This document shows positions 25,039 to 33,325 of a stretch of 64,000 nucleotides of DNA, piece after piece; the stretch's first letter is position 1; every line of letters starts with the position of its first letter. The DNA lies in assembly GCF_003944715.1 (NCBI RefSeq), contig NZ_RWIT01000004.1:124001-188000 (forward strand), read 5' to 3'. Source of the stretch: Hymenobacter rigui (lineage in GTDB: Bacteria > Bacteroidota > Bacteroidia > Cytophagales > Hymenobacteraceae). A program made the translations under genes and the position numbers. The notes beneath the pieces were generated by a model. It did not search any database. It had not been told where the DNA came from and worked only from the letters and a program-made list of their open reading frames with translations.

Positions 25039-26478
25039 ATGCAACTCCTCACCACCTCCGTGCTGGGTGCCTCTACGGCCCTGGCGTTGCTGTTTCCGCT
25101 GGCTGATTCGCCGGCCCCCGTCCGGCCCGCGCTGCCCGTGCAGGGTGCCCAGCCCGACCCCGCCGTTATTGCCCAATTTGGCCTGCTCGATAATGCCAAG
25201 CTCCAGAACTACATTGACCAGAAAGGGATGCAGATGGGCCGCGTATCCGACCGGCCGGCCGATGTAAAAGGCTTTACCGTCGTCGATTCGCCCATTATCA
25301 ATGCCTTTGCCACGCCCGATGGGCATGTATACTTTACCCGCGGTATTCTGGCCTACTTCAATGATGAGGCGCAGTTTTCCGGGGTGTTGGGCCACGAAAT
25401 CGGGCACATTACGGCCCGTCACGGCCAGAAGCAGCAGACCCGCTCCACCATTGCGGGCATCGGCATGATTCTGGGCTCGGTGATTGCGCCGCGCGTGATG
25501 CAGTCGGTGGGCGGCGTGGTACAGCAGGGCGTGGGTCTGGGCCTGCTCAAGTACGGCCGCGACGCCGAGAATGAGGCCGACGTGCTGGGCGTGAAATACT
25601 CCAGCAAAATCGGCTACGACCCGGCCCACATGGCCGACTTCTTCCTAACCCTGAGCCGCACCGAGCAGCAAAGCGGCGCGGCCGGCGTGCCCACCTTCCT
25701 CAGCACCCACCCCAACTCCGCCGACCGGTACCAGCGCGTGAAAAAGCTGGCCGTAACGGCCGAGCAGCAAGCCGGTCGCCAACTATCCATCAACCGGGAC
25801 CAGTACCTGCGCCTCATCGATGGGCTGGCCTATGGCGACAACCCCCGGGAAGGATACGTGGAAAACAGCGTGTTCTACCACCCCGACCTGAAATTCCAGT
25901 TCCCGATTCCGCAGGGCTGGCAGAGCCAGAACACGCCCAGCCAGTTCCAGATGGCCGAACCCAACGGTAAGGCGGCTATCATCCTGCTGCCCGCCGGCAA
26001 CAAAGGCCTCGATGAAACCGCTCAGGCCTTGGCCCAGCAGCTCAACCTACAAAGCCCCCAGGCCCAGAAAACAACCATCAACGGCTTCCCCGCCATTGCC
26101 ATCCAGGGCGACCAGGTGGGCCAGGATCAGCAGACCGGCCAGCAGGGCATAACCGCCCGCACGCTCAGCTACCTCATTCAGGATGGCCAAAGTATCTATG
26201 CCTTCGTGGGCCTCACTTCACCGGCAGCCTTCGAAACCTACGCGCCCCAGTTTCAGCGCACGGCCCAGGGCTACAAGCGCCTCACCGATGCCGCCAAGCT
26301 CAACAAGCAGCCCGAGCGGGTCCGCATCCGTACCGCCAAAGCCGGCCAGACGCTGGCCTCGGCCCTCGCCGCCAACGGCATCCCCAGCAAGCGCTATGAG
26401 GAGCTGGCCATCCTCAACGGCATGAAAACCACTGATAAAATGACCAGCGGACAGTTGTTTAAGGTAGTGGGAAAGTAA
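25039..26478 (+). CDS. M48 family metalloprotease with LysM-like tail
   Basis: Exported zinc protease of 479 aa. Signal peptide about residues 1-20. Zinc site HEIGH at 119-123, third ligand Glu179 in ENEADVLG. After a proline- and serine-poor middle part (about 265-415, DUF-like beta domain) the last 50 residues look like LysM (AKAGQTLASALAANGIP...ELAILNGM...SGQLFKVV), which would hold it at peptidoglycan. The BepA/YfgC-type relatives are periplasmic proteases of outer-membrane quality control. Start at ATG 25039. It converges with, and abuts, the next gene; its terminator is inside that gene. Confidence 0.93.
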   Translation: MQLLTTSVLGASTALALLFPLADSPAPVRPALPVQGAQPDPAVIAQFGLLDNAKLQNYIDQKGMQMGRVSDRPADVKGFTVVDSPIINAFATPDGHVYFTRGILAYFNDEAQFSGVLGHEIGHITARHGQKQQTRSTIAGIGMILGSVIAPRVMQSVGGVVQQGVGLGLLKYGRDAENEADVLGVKYSSKIGYDPAHMADFFLTLSRTEQQSGAAGVPTFLSTHPNSADRYQRVKKLAVTAEQQAGRQLSINRDQYLRLIDGLAYGDNPREGYVENSVFYHPDLKFQFPIPQGWQSQNTPSQFQMAEPNGKAAIILLPAGNKGLDETAQALAQQLNLQSPQAQKTTINGFPAIAIQGDQVGQDQQTGQQGITARTLSYLIQDGQSIYAFVGLTSPAAFETYAPQFQRTAQGYKRLTDAAKLNKQPERVRIRTAKAGQTLASALAANGIPSKRYEELAILNGMKTTDKMTSGQLFKVVGK

Positions 26479-27102
26479 CTATAAAGACTTAAGCCAATAG
26501 AAGAGCCGGGACAATACTCCCGGCTCTTTTGGTTTCAAAGTGGTTGGTTTATGAAATGCAGATTCTCTGCGTGATAAATCAATAGAAAGCGGTTTTCCCT
26601 CGGAGGAGTAGAGTAAAACCCTGATTTCCTCCCGATGAATACAGGAAAAATGACCGCCAATTGTTTCGATTTCTGTTCGATGTATAACTGTATTCTGTGG
26701 CAACTGATAGTAATCCATCGGAAGTATGCCCAACGATTTTCCTGTGCTAATCCACTCTGCAAAACTTGAATAAGCAAATGAATTAGATTCAGCGCCACTT
26801 ATAATATTTGTTACAGGTTCTGCAGTAGCAATACAGCAGATATTCAGCGGTTCAGTTATTTCTACTGCCAAGTAGGGCCAACTATCTAATTGATGACAGA
26901 AATCCTTATTCCAGTGAGAGTCCAATTGGATAACCAATACCAATTGGTCTACTTCTGGTATGAATGTATAGCTCCATACAGAATCATGTAGCGTGATTTG
27001 CTCCAATAAATAAGGGAAAGACGTAATAGTTGCTTTGTCCCAAGTGGATGTTCCGTTAATCAAGATTTCTGTTAGCCATTTAGGCAGAGTATCATATTGC
27101 AT
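26479..27102 (-). CDS. Hypothetical protein, 207 aa, low GC
   Basis: ATG 27102 chosen (MQYDTLPKWLTEILINGT); an upstream ATG at 27141 adds 13 residues that include part of a terminator. The product is a soluble protein with many aromatic residues, for example SWPYLAVEITEPLNICC and GILPMDYYQLPQN. GC is near 40 %, well below the flanks. The C-terminal end (KEPGVLSRLFYWLKSL) is encoded by a stretch that also forms a hairpin. No family recognised; its composition suggests acquisition. Confidence 0.65.
   Translation of the reverse strand: MQYDTLPKWLTEILINGTSTWDKATITSFPYLLEQITLHDSVWSYTFIPEVDQLVLVIQLDSHWNKDFCHQLDSWPYLAVEITEPLNICCIATAEPVTNIISGAESNSFAYSSFAEWISTGKSLGILPMDYYQLPQNTVIHRTEIETIGGHFSCIHREEIRVLLYSSEGKPLSIDLSRRESAFHKPTTLKPKEPGVLSRLFYWLKSL
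26501..26528 (+). terminator. M48 gene terminator within the facing gene
   Basis: 11-bp stem AAGAGCCGGGA/TCCCGGCTCTT (26501-26511, 26518-26528) followed by TTTT, 22 bp after the M48 stop. It lies inside the 3' end of the convergent 26479-27102 gene. Confidence 0.75.
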
Positions 27103-27121
27103 AAGGTAAACTAAACATAAA

Positions 27122-27156
27122 AAGCGCCCCGGCCGAACCATTCGACCGGGGCGCTT
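27122..27156 (-). terminator. Terminator of the PhnA-domain gene
   Basis: 11-bp stem AAGCGCCCCGG/CCGGGGCGCTT (27122-27132, 27146-27156) followed by T-run on the minus strand, 30 bp past the stop at 27187. Confidence 0.85.
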
Positions 27157-27186
27157 AAGGTACTGGCTGTTGCGGAAAAAACGGCG

Positions 27187-27396
27187 TTAGGCTTTCTTCA
27201 CAAACTCAGTTTTGATGACGAGCATACTGCCACCGGCCCGGCCTTCAATTTCGGCGGGCGAGTTGGTGAGGCGGATGTTCTTGACCACCGTACCGCGCTT
27301 CAGGGCCTGGGCCATGCCTTTCACCTTGAGGTCTTTGGTGATGGTAACCGAGTCGCCTTCCGCGAGCAGGTTGCCGTTGCTGTCTTTTACGTCCAT
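27187..27396 (-). CDS. PhnA/YjdM-domain protein, 69 aa
   Basis: The whole protein is the C-terminal domain of Phn[24 protein letters not shown] and [17 protein letters not shown]. The N-terminal zinc ribbon of full-length PhnA (about 110 aa) is absent, which is common in Bacteroidota. Despite the name, a role in phosphonate use is not established. Small and cytosolic, monocistronic. Confidence 0.9.
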   Translation of the reverse strand: MDVKDSNGNLLAEGDSVTITKDLKVKGMAQALKRGTVVKNIRLTNSPAEIEGRAGGSMLVIKTEFVKKA

Positions 27397-27425
27397 GAGG
27401 TTGGGGAGGGGAGAGGTAGAACGAA

Positions 27426-27544
27426 CGTCATGCTGAGCGGAGCCGGAGGCGTAGTCGAAGCATCTCTACCTCTGGCTAATCACTAAGCATAGCAATGAAG
27501 CGGTAGAGATGCTTCGGCAAGCGGACGCCAGATCAAGCATGACG
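27426..27544. repeat. Palindromic repeat, GTCATGCTGAGC family
   Basis: CGTCATGCTGAGC at the left and AAGCATGACG at the right end; GAAGCATCTCTACC and GGTAGAGATGCTTC form the inner arms. Diverged between the arms compared with the perfect copy at 31307-31397. Confidence 0.75.
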
Positions 27545-27559
27545 GGCAGGTATGTTCAA

Positions 27560-28657
27560 CTACACGTTGAAGCGGAAGTGCATGATGTCGCCGTCCTGCA
27601 CCACGTACTCCTTGCCTTCCACGGCCATTTTGCCGGCTTCCTTGATTTTTACCTCGGTCTTGTACTCCTGGTAGTCAGCCAGCTTAATCACCTCGGCCCG
27701 GATGAAGCCCTTCTCGAAATCGGAGTGGATAACGCCGGCGGCCTGGGGCGCTTTGTCGCCCTTGTGGATGGTCCAGGCGCGTACTTCCTGCACCCCGGCC
27801 GTAAAGTAGGTAATCAGGTTGAGCAGGGAGTAGGAGGCGCGGATCAGGCGGTTCAGGCCCGATTCGGTGAGGCCGTACTCGGCCAGGAACATCTCCTTTT
27901 CCTCGGGGTCTTCCATCTCGGCAATCTGCGACTCGATGGCGGCCGATACCAGCACTACCTCAGCACCTTCCTGGGCTACGTGGGCCTGCAGCGCCTGGGT
28001 ATGGGCGTTACCGGTGGTGGCGCTGGCCTCGTCCACGTTGGCCACGTAAATCACGGGCTTGATGGTGAGCAGCTGCAGATCGGCAATGGCTTCCAGCTCT
28101 TCGGGCGTGGCTTCCACGGCGCGGGCGTTCTGGCCGCCTTCGAGGGCTGCTTTGAACTTCTGCAGGGCAGCTACTTCCTTCTTGGCCACGGCGTCGCCGT
28201 TTTTGGCGGAGCGCTCCGACTTGGCCAGCTTCTTATCGATGCTCTCTAGGTCTTTGATCTGCAGCTCCGTGTCGATTACGTCCTTATCGAATACGGGATC
28301 TACGCTGCCGGCTACGTGTACGATGTTGGGGTCGTCGAAGCAGCGCGTTACGTGGATGATGGCATCTACTTCCCGGATGTTGGCCAGGAACTTGTTGCCC
28401 AGGCCTTCACCTTTGGAGGCCCCTTTCACCAGCCCGGCAATGTCTACAAACTCAATGATGGTGGGCAGCACGCGCTTGGGGTTCACCAGGGCTTCCAGAA
28501 TCTGGAGGCGCTCATCGGGCACGGTAATCACGCCCACGTTCGGCTCGATGGTGCAGAACGGGTAGTTGGCCGATTCGGCCTTGGCGTTGGAAAGAGCGTT
28601 GAAAAGCGTGGATTTGCCCACGTTGGGCAGGCCCACGATACCGCAGCGGAGACCCAT
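27560..28657 (-). CDS. ychF: Redox-regulated ATPase YchF
   Basis: A 365-aa OBG-family P-loop protein that hydrolyses ATP and binds ribosomes. Walker A GLPNVGKST near residue 9, switch DIAGLVKGASKGEGLGN near 69, the NVDE (NKXD equivalent that gives ATP preference) near 200, and a C-terminal TGS domain from about 280 (ending YVVQDGDIMHFRFNV). Full length. It has a perfect -7 box 64 nt upstream (28722). Confidence 0.97.
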   Translation of the reverse strand: MGLRCGIVGLPNVGKSTLFNALSNAKAESANYPFCTIEPNVGVITVPDERLQILEALVNPKRVLPTIIEFVDIAGLVKGASKGEGLGNKFLANIREVDAIIHVTRCFDDPNIVHVAGSVDPVFDKDVIDTELQIKDLESIDKKLAKSERSAKNGDAVAKKEVAALQKFKAALEGGQNARAVEATPEELEAIADLQLLTIKPVIYVANVDEASATTGNAHTQALQAHVAQEGAEVVLVSAAIESQIAEMEDPEEKEMFLAEYGLTESGLNRLIRASYSLLNLITYFTAGVQEVRAWTIHKGDKAPQAAGVIHSDFEKGFIRAEVIKLADYQEYKTEVKIKEAGKMAVEGKEYVVQDGDIMHFRFNV

Positions 28658-28721
28658 ATGACGGTGAAGTAGTGAGTTAGTAAAATGGTGAATTGCCGTG
28701 CTAGCCGCGCAATTCGTGGCG

Positions 28722-28729
28722 CAAAGGTA
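28722..28729 (-). promoter_or_regulatory. -7 box TACCTTTG of ychF
   Basis: Perfect match on the minus strand; leader about 60 nt. Confidence 0.7.
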
Positions 28730-28825
28730 CGGGGCTTTTCCAAGGAAAGCACGGCTGACCGCCGGATGCCGCCGCTAAAGCCCCGGTTGCTGAACCGAAC
28801 CCCACCCGGCCGTTGTTAGGTCGGC

Positions 28826-28924
28826 ATGTGTCAACATCATTCTCCGGCCCGCAAGCTGCAGCGCATAGGGCTCTATTTGGCAGCGGGTGTGCTGCTCTTC
28901 CTGAGTCAGTATTACGCGCTATAG
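28826..28924 (+). CDS. Possible small membrane peptide, 32 aa
   Basis: ATG 28826 to TAG 28924 gives a basic head (MCQHHSPARKLQRIG) and a hydrophobic helix (LYLAAGVLLFLSQYYAL). It lies alone between ychF and DUF3276 and is followed at 28941-28973 by a strong hairpin. Charge and helix arrangement fit a small membrane protein; no promoter is clear, so this is tentative. Confidence 0.4.
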   Translation: MCQHHSPARKLQRIGLYLAAGVLLFLSQYYAL

Positions 28925-28940
28925 CCGGCCCAAAACCACG

Positions 28941-28973
28941 ACGGCGCGCCTGGGCCAAAGCCGGGCGCGCCGT
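28941..28973. terminator. GC-rich hairpin
   Basis: Perfect arms ACGGCGCGCC and GGCGCGCCGT (28941-28950, 28964-28973). No T-run follows. It could end the small peptide gene or separate ychF from DUF3276. Confidence 0.55.
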
Positions 28974-29037
28974 GCGGTGGGAAGCAAGAAAGCTCGGATA
29001 CGTAGGACGTGTTTCGCTAGACTTCCGGGTTTTGGGG

Positions 29038-29379
29038 TTAGTAATTGTCGTCGGCGCGGTTGAAGTTGCCTTCCCGCTCGTCGTAGGCGGGGCGGGGGCG
29101 GTCCAGCTCAGCTACCTCTTCGGGAGTCAGTAGCTCCTCGCGTACGTAATCCACCGCATCCTGCAGGGCATCTACAAACTTGAGAAAATCTTCCTTGTAG
29201 AGGAAAATCTTGTGTTTCTCGTACGAAAAGGTGTCGTCGTCGCGCAGGCGGCGCTTGCTTTCCGTAATGGTCAGATAGTAGTCCTGGCCGCGGGTAGCTT
29301 TCACGTCGAAAAAGTACGTACGCTTACCGGCTTTAATGCGCTGGGAGTAAATTTCTTCCTGGTCGTGACGGTCTTCCAC
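29038..29379 (-). CDS. DUF3276 / PUR-family nucleic acid-binding protein
   Basis: A 113-aa protein with one PUR repeat: EEIYSQRIKAGKRTYFFDVKAT...YYLTITESKRR...HKIFLYKEDFLKFVDALQ. PUR-alpha-like proteins bind single-stranded DNA and RNA; the Bacteroidota form is small and highly conserved. The acidic C-terminal tail is usual. Monocistronic. Confidence 0.93.
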   Translation of the reverse strand: MEDRHDQEEIYSQRIKAGKRTYFFDVKATRGQDYYLTITESKRRLRDDDTFSYEKHKIFLYKEDFLKFVDALQDAVDYVREELLTPEEVAELDRPRPAYDEREGNFNRADDNY

Positions 29380-29717
29380 AGTTCCTTCTAGTAAAGTTTT
29401 GTTATTCCAAGATGGTTAAAGTTTAGCGCAAAATAGGCGGTTTCAGGGTGATATAAAAATTTTAAGGCCTGTATTTTCCTATTCCGGGACGAATATGGAA
29501 ATAGTGTAGCAGAAACCAGTTATAAGTCGAAAAATTGTAAATCGACTTACTGGGTAAAGATGGTACTTAGAGTAGATTATATATATCGGATGGTAGATAG
29601 AAGAAGTTGAATAAATAGGAAAAAGGCTCTTGAATTTGCCTGGTTGAAGAATGCAGGCCGCCAGGGAGGCGGTAATTGCGTTGTATCTTGGAAGCGCCAC
29701 CGCCGCTCATCCCCGCC
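29380..29717. other. Intergenic region with small inverted repeat
   Basis: 338 bp between divergent genes, moderately AT-rich. TAAGTCGA (29523-29530) and TCGACTTA (29542-29549) form an 8-bp inverted repeat with 11-nt spacer that could be a regulator site. Nothing else stands out; no reading frame is convincing. Confidence 0.4.
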
Positions 29718-30641
29718 ATGCCGCAACCCCTGAACTTAGCTGCCGTCCGTTCCTTTGAAAATCTGGAGTTTCTGGCCCGCCAGCTGGTAGAAGGCTTCAT
29801 CACGGGGCTGCACCAGTCGCCCTACCACGGGTTTTCGGTGGAGTTTTCGGAGCACCGCCTCTACAACCCCGGCGAGAGTACCCGCCACCTCGACTGGAAG
29901 GTGTTTGCCCGCACCGATAAGCTGTTTGTGAAGCGCTACGAGGAGGAAACCAACCTGCGCTGCCACCTGCTGCTCGACGTGAGCCCTAGCATGTACTACC
30001 CGGCCCCGGGCTACGACAAGCTGCGGTTTTCGGTGCTGTGCGCGGCGGCCCTCACCACCCTGCTGCAAAAGCAGCGCGACGCGGTGGGCCTGGTTACCTT
30101 CGCCAACGAGGTGGAACTGCAGACGCCGGTACGCTCCACCAGCACCCACCGCCACACCCTGCTGCTCACGCTACAGCAGCTCCTGGAGCGGGCCCCCGCG
30201 CCCGGCCGGGCGGGTACCAACGTGGCCGGCGTCATCCACACCATTGCCCAGCAAATCCCGAAACGCTCGTTGGTAGTGCTGTTTTCCGACATGCTGGGCC
30301 GCGCTCCTGCGGAGCAGACCGAAACCCTGGCTGCGCTGCAGCACCTGCGCCACCAGCACCACGAGGTGCTGCTGTTTCACGTGATGGACCGCACCACCGA
30401 GGCCGATTTCAACTTCCAGGACCGGCCCTATCTGTTTGAGGACCTGGAAACCGGGCAGAAGGTGAAGCTGCAGCCTAGTCAGGTCCGGGAGCAATATCAG
30501 GCCACCATGCGGCAGTATGAGCACGAACTGGCCTTACGCTGCGGGCAGTACAAAATAGACTTCGTGCCGGTAGACATCCGGGAGCCGTTCGATAAGGTGC
30601 TGTATGCCTACCTGGTAAAGCGCGGCAAGGTGCGGGGCTGA
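29718..30641 (+). CDS. DUF58 family protein (vWA-like)
   Basis: A 307-aa cytosolic protein with the DUF58 signature STRHLDWKVFARTDKLFVKRYEEE (in pieces from residue 55) and a vWA-like fold starting LLLDVSPSM (Asp87). DUF58 proteins go with MoxR ATPases and Bat proteins in envelope maturation. Here it is alone, without moxR, while a second DUF58 gene at 50102 sits in a Bat operon. The start at ATG 29718 gives MPQPLNLAAV. Confidence 0.9.
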   Translation: MPQPLNLAAVRSFENLEFLARQLVEGFITGLHQSPYHGFSVEFSEHRLYNPGESTRHLDWKVFARTDKLFVKRYEEETNLRCHLLLDVSPSMYYPAPGYDKLRFSVLCAAALTTLLQKQRDAVGLVTFANEVELQTPVRSTSTHRHTLLLTLQQLLERAPAPGRAGTNVAGVIHTIAQQIPKRSLVVLFSDMLGRAPAEQTETLAALQHLRHQHHEVLLFHVMDRTTEADFNFQDRPYLFEDLETGQKVKLQPSQVREQYQATMRQYEHELALRCGQYKIDFVPVDIREPFDKVLYAYLVKRGKVRG

Positions 30642-30663
30642 GCCATTGCCCACCGGCCGTGTA

Positions 30664-30769
30664 GTGTAGAGACGCAACATCTTGCGTCTCGTCGTTGCTG
30701 ATGTTACTTCGTTGAACGGCCCAACGTCGGTCGTTCAACGACGAGACGCAAGATGTTGCGTCTCTACAC
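30664..30769. repeat. REPIN-like palindrome, GTAGAGACGC family
   Basis: Perfect 34-bp arms (30664-30697, 30736-30769). Each arm is itself a hairpin, GAGACGCAA...TTGCGTCTC, next to a GTAG foot. The centre has another inverted pair CGTTGAAC/GTTCAACG (30710-30717, 30733-30740). Two REP-like hairpins facing each other is the REPIN layout. It lies between convergent-looking ends: after the DUF58 gene and before the 30799 gene. Confidence 0.85.
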
Positions 30770-30798
30770 CTAAGCATGAAAGCTTGATTTTCTGAACG

Positions 30799-31056
30799 AT
30801 GACATTTTGGTTTTGCCGCGTGTGCGGCCTGGATTACGACGAGTCGCCTTGGGGAGCCGACGACCGGCAGCCTAATTTCAGCACTTGCGGCTGCTGCGGC
30901 GTTACCTTTGGCTTCGACGACGCGACGCCCGCGGCGGCCCGGCAGTTTCGGGCGCAGTGGCTGGCCGCCGGGGCCGCCTGGTTTTACCCGCGCCAGCGCC
31001 CGGCCGGCTGGGAGCCCGCCCCGCAGCTGGCCCAGCTCGACCCGCTTTACCGCTAA
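30799..31056 (+). CDS. Small zinc-ribbon-like protein, 85 aa
   Basis: CxxC (FCRVCG) near residue 5 and CGCCG near 30 form a probable zinc ribbon, then a helical tail FRAQWLAAGAAWFYPRQRPAGW. Short proteins of this type, with WFCRVCGLDY and GVTFG motifs, recur across bacteria without assigned function. Start ATG 30799. Followed by the next gene after 11 nt. Confidence 0.75.
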   Translation: MTFWFCRVCGLDYDESPWGADDRQPNFSTCGCCGVTFGFDDATPAAARQFRAQWLAAGAAWFYPRQRPAGWEPAPQLAQLDPLYR

Positions 31057-31067
31057 CTTTTGCCCGC

Positions 31068-31277
31068 ATGGATTTTTCTGACCTGCTGTTTTTGTTGATT
31101 ATGGTCTGCCCGCTGTCGGCGCTGATGACGGTGTACATTGCCCACATGTACGGCCGCCGATTCTGGCCCTGGCTGCTGTTCGGGTTCTGCGTGCCGCTGC
31201 TGTCCACGTTTGTGGCCATCGGGCTGGGTATCCGCGACGCCCGCCGGCGCGAGGCCAATGGCGAGAGGAACGACTAG
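31068..31277 (+). CDS. Small two-helix membrane protein, 69 aa
   Basis: Two hydrophobic segments (LLFLLIMVCPLSALMTVYIA near 6-25 and FWPWLLFGFCVPLLSTFVAIGL near 32-53) with a charged end RRREANGERND. Start at ATG 31068, which follows a near-consensus -7 box by 5 nt. Family unknown. Confidence 0.7.
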   Translation: MDFSDLLFLLIMVCPLSALMTVYIAHMYGRRFWPWLLFGFCVPLLSTFVAIGLGIRDARRREANGERND

Positions 31278-31306
31278 CGTAGGCAAGCGGAAAGGCTAAG
31301 TAGAAC

Positions 31307-31397
31307 GTCATGCTGAGCTTGCCGAAGCATCTCTACCGCTTCGTTGGATTACTACTGCAACGAAGCGGTAGAGATGCTTCGGCAAGCTCAGCATGAC
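31307..31397. repeat. Perfect palindromic repeat, GTCATGCTGAGC family
   Basis: Two perfect 39-bp arms (31307-31345, 31359-31397) with a 13-nt loop. The arm begins GTCATGCTGAGC and contains GAAGCATCTCTACCGCTTC, which itself can form a small hairpin. Same family as 27426-27544 and the solo arm at 17279. Confidence 0.9.
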
Positions 31398-31431
31398 AGG
31401 AAATACGTTGTCATAAAATCTAAGGCATGCC

Positions 31432-32082
31432 CTAAGCCGGTTCAGGAGAAGGCGGAGTATCCGGCGTGTTGTCTAACGATTGCCAGAGGTACTTGCTGGC
31501 TAGGGTGCGGTAGGGCCGCCAGGGTTCGGCCAGCTCCGTCATCCGTTTCAGCAGGGCGCGGCCGGTTTCGGTGAGGCCATAGTGGCGGCGCATGGCGTTC
31601 TGAATGCCTAGGTCGCCTTCCGGGAATACGTCGGGCTGGTCGAGGGCGAACATTTGGAGCATCTGGGCCGTCCAGCGGCCCACGCCTTTAATCTGGGTGA
31701 GGTGGCGGGTGAACTCGTCGTCGGAAAGCTGGCTGAGGTGGGCGTGGTCGAGTTGGTCGCGCTGGGCAAATTCGGCAATGGCGCGCAGGTAGCCCGCCTT
31801 CTGCCGCGAGATACCCGCGGCGCGCAGCTCCTCCTCCGTAAGCTGGAGCAGGGCGGCCGGCTCGGGGTAGCCATCGGGCAGAAACAGGGCCTGCACCTTG
31901 CGCCAGATGGCGGCCGCAGCCTTGGTGGAAATCTGCTGACCTACAATGGCGCGCAGCAGGGCCAGATACAGATCTTCATGAGCCGCCGGCTGAATGGGAT
32001 GACCCTGGGCAATCAGGCGAGCCAGTACGGGGTCGGCGGCGGCGAGGTGGCGTAAAGCGGCGGACTCGGGCGAAGTACTCAT
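31432..32082 (-). CDS. DNA-3-methyladenine glycosylase, AlkA-type (HhH-GPD)
   Basis: A 216-aa base-excision repair enzyme that removes alkylated purines. Helix-hairpin-helix KGVGRWTAQM near residue 131 and the catalytic Asp in PEGDLG near 155. LRAIVGQQISTKAA near 45 is the typical N-terminal signature of this family. No iron-sulphur cluster, no N-terminal AlkA domain. Upstream, 12 nt away, ends the phosphatase gene, so the two may be co-transcribed. Confidence 0.92.
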   Translation of the reverse strand: MSTSPESAALRHLAAADPVLARLIAQGHPIQPAAHEDLYLALLRAIVGQQISTKAAAAIWRKVQALFLPDGYPEPAALLQLTEEELRAAGISRQKAGYLRAIAEFAQRDQLDHAHLSQLSDDEFTRHLTQIKGVGRWTAQMLQMFALDQPDVFPEGDLGIQNAMRRHYGLTETGRALLKRMTELAEPWRPYRTLASKYLWQSLDNTPDTPPSPEPA

Positions 32083-32094
32083 GTGCAGAAAGGG

Positions 32095-32757
32095 CTAAAC
32101 CAGCGCAATATCGAGGCGGGACGTGGGAACCGAAAATTCGGCCAGCAGCTCGCCGGTGGGGGAGAAGCGCACGGCCGTCAGGCACTGGCCGGTGTAGGCA
32201 CCCGTATCCAGGTACACTGTGTTGCTGGTGGGGTCGAAGAGCGTCTGGCCATCGGGCGTAGGCGTGTGGCCCACTACTTGCCGCTGGGTTGACTGACGGT
32301 GCAGCGGGCCGCGCCGCCAGAGCACGCCCTGGGGGTTGTCGGGGTCGAGGGGCGTGGGCGTATTGGCAAAGCCGGCGTGGCTGATGAGCAGGTGCTCGTT
32401 TTGCCAGCACAACGGCCGCTGGGCCAGCCAGGCTAGGTGCTCGCGCAGTAGCTGGGGGCGGCCCCGGTACTGATCCACTGTGGCGCGGCCGCCCCATTCC
32501 AGCCAGGGCGGGTTGGGGCCGCTGGGGCCGAAGTGGCGCAGCATCTCGTGCTCGTGGTTGCCTTTGAGCCACACGGTGCGGCCGGGGTGGGCGGCTTCCA
32601 GCTCACGAGCCAGCTGCACGCACTCCGGCGCGAAGCGGCCCCGGTCCACCAAGTCCCCCACCTGCACCAGCAGCTCGGTGGCGGGCTGCCAGTGCGTGAG
32701 CAGCTCCCGCAGCGTGTGGTAGCAGCCGTGCACGTCGCCTAGTACGAACAGGTTCAT
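32095..32757 (-). CDS. Metallophosphoesterase (PPP-like)
   Basis: A 220-aa phosphatase with GDVHGC near residue 7, GDLVDRG near 34, GNHE near 66 and HAGF near 135: all metal-binding motifs of the calcineurin-like fold. The size and motifs match PrpA/B-type protein phosphatases or Ap4A hydrolase. Its start codon overlaps the stop of the GNAT gene (ATGA), so translation is coupled. Confidence 0.92.
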   Translation of the reverse strand: MNLFVLGDVHGCYHTLRELLTHWQPATELLVQVGDLVDRGRFAPECVQLARELEAAHPGRTVWLKGNHEHEMLRHFGPSGPNPPWLEWGGRATVDQYRGRPQLLREHLAWLAQRPLCWQNEHLLISHAGFANTPTPLDPDNPQGVLWRRGPLHRQSTQRQVVGHTPTPDGQTLFDPTSNTVYLDTGAYTGQCLTAVRFSPTGELLAEFSVPTSRLDIALV

Positions 32758-33236
32758 CGGGTAGCGGCCAGCGGTTCGTACTGCAACCGGCACAGGTCGA
32801 GGTCCGGAGCCCAGTAATCGGGCTGGGTTTCCAGCAGCCGGAAGCCTAGTTTCTGGTAGAAACCGGCGGTGAGCTGGGAAGTTTCGACCTGCACGGGCTG
32901 GTGCGGAAACAGGCGGGCGGCTTCCTGCAGCCGGAACTCGGTGAGCAGCCGGCCCAGGCCCTGGCCGTGGCGGCCGGCGTGCACCAGGTCCCAGGTCAGG
33001 TCCACCTGGTCGTCGTCGAGGGCGTAGCCGGCAGCAGCTACTACGGTGCCGGTTGGGTCTTCCTCCGCGGCTTCATCCGGCGTTTCCACGGCCACAAAGT
33101 AGGGCAGGCCGGTGCGCAGGTAGCGCAGCAGGTCGGCTTCCTCCGGGGCCGTGAAGTAGCGGGGCACGTTCGAGTGAAACAGGGCCAGCACGGCCGCTTC
33201 GTGGGTGGCCGCGTGGTAGGGTAGCAGGTGGAGCAT
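32754..33236 (-). CDS. GNAT family N-acetyltransferase
   Basis: A 160-aa acetyl-CoA-dependent acetyltransferase. The acetyl-CoA loop RHGQGLGRLL (motif Q/RxxGxG/A) is near residue 95, followed by the beta-bulge VQVETSQ and FYQKLGFR near 135. The acceptor is unknown. First gene of a unit with the phosphatase gene (4-bp overlap). Confidence 0.9.
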   Translation of the reverse strand: MLHLLPYHAATHEAAVLALFHSNVPRYFTAPEEADLLRYLRTGLPYFVAVETPDEAAEEDPTGTVVAAAGYALDDDQVDLTWDLVHAGRHGQGLGRLLTEFRLQEAARLFPHQPVQVETSQLTAGFYQKLGFRLLETQPDYWAPDLDLCRLQYEPLAATR

Positions 33237-33325
33237 AGCAAATACGGAAAGTGGACCGAAGCCCGGAGCTACCGGAGTTGCCGGAGCGGGAACGTCCGGT
33301 GGCTCCGACGGTCTGTAACGGAAAA

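Noticed and set aside
27509..28249. Open frame on the plus strand across ychF
   Set aside because: It is antisense to a full-length ychF with all motifs; the antisense protein has no domain or promoter.
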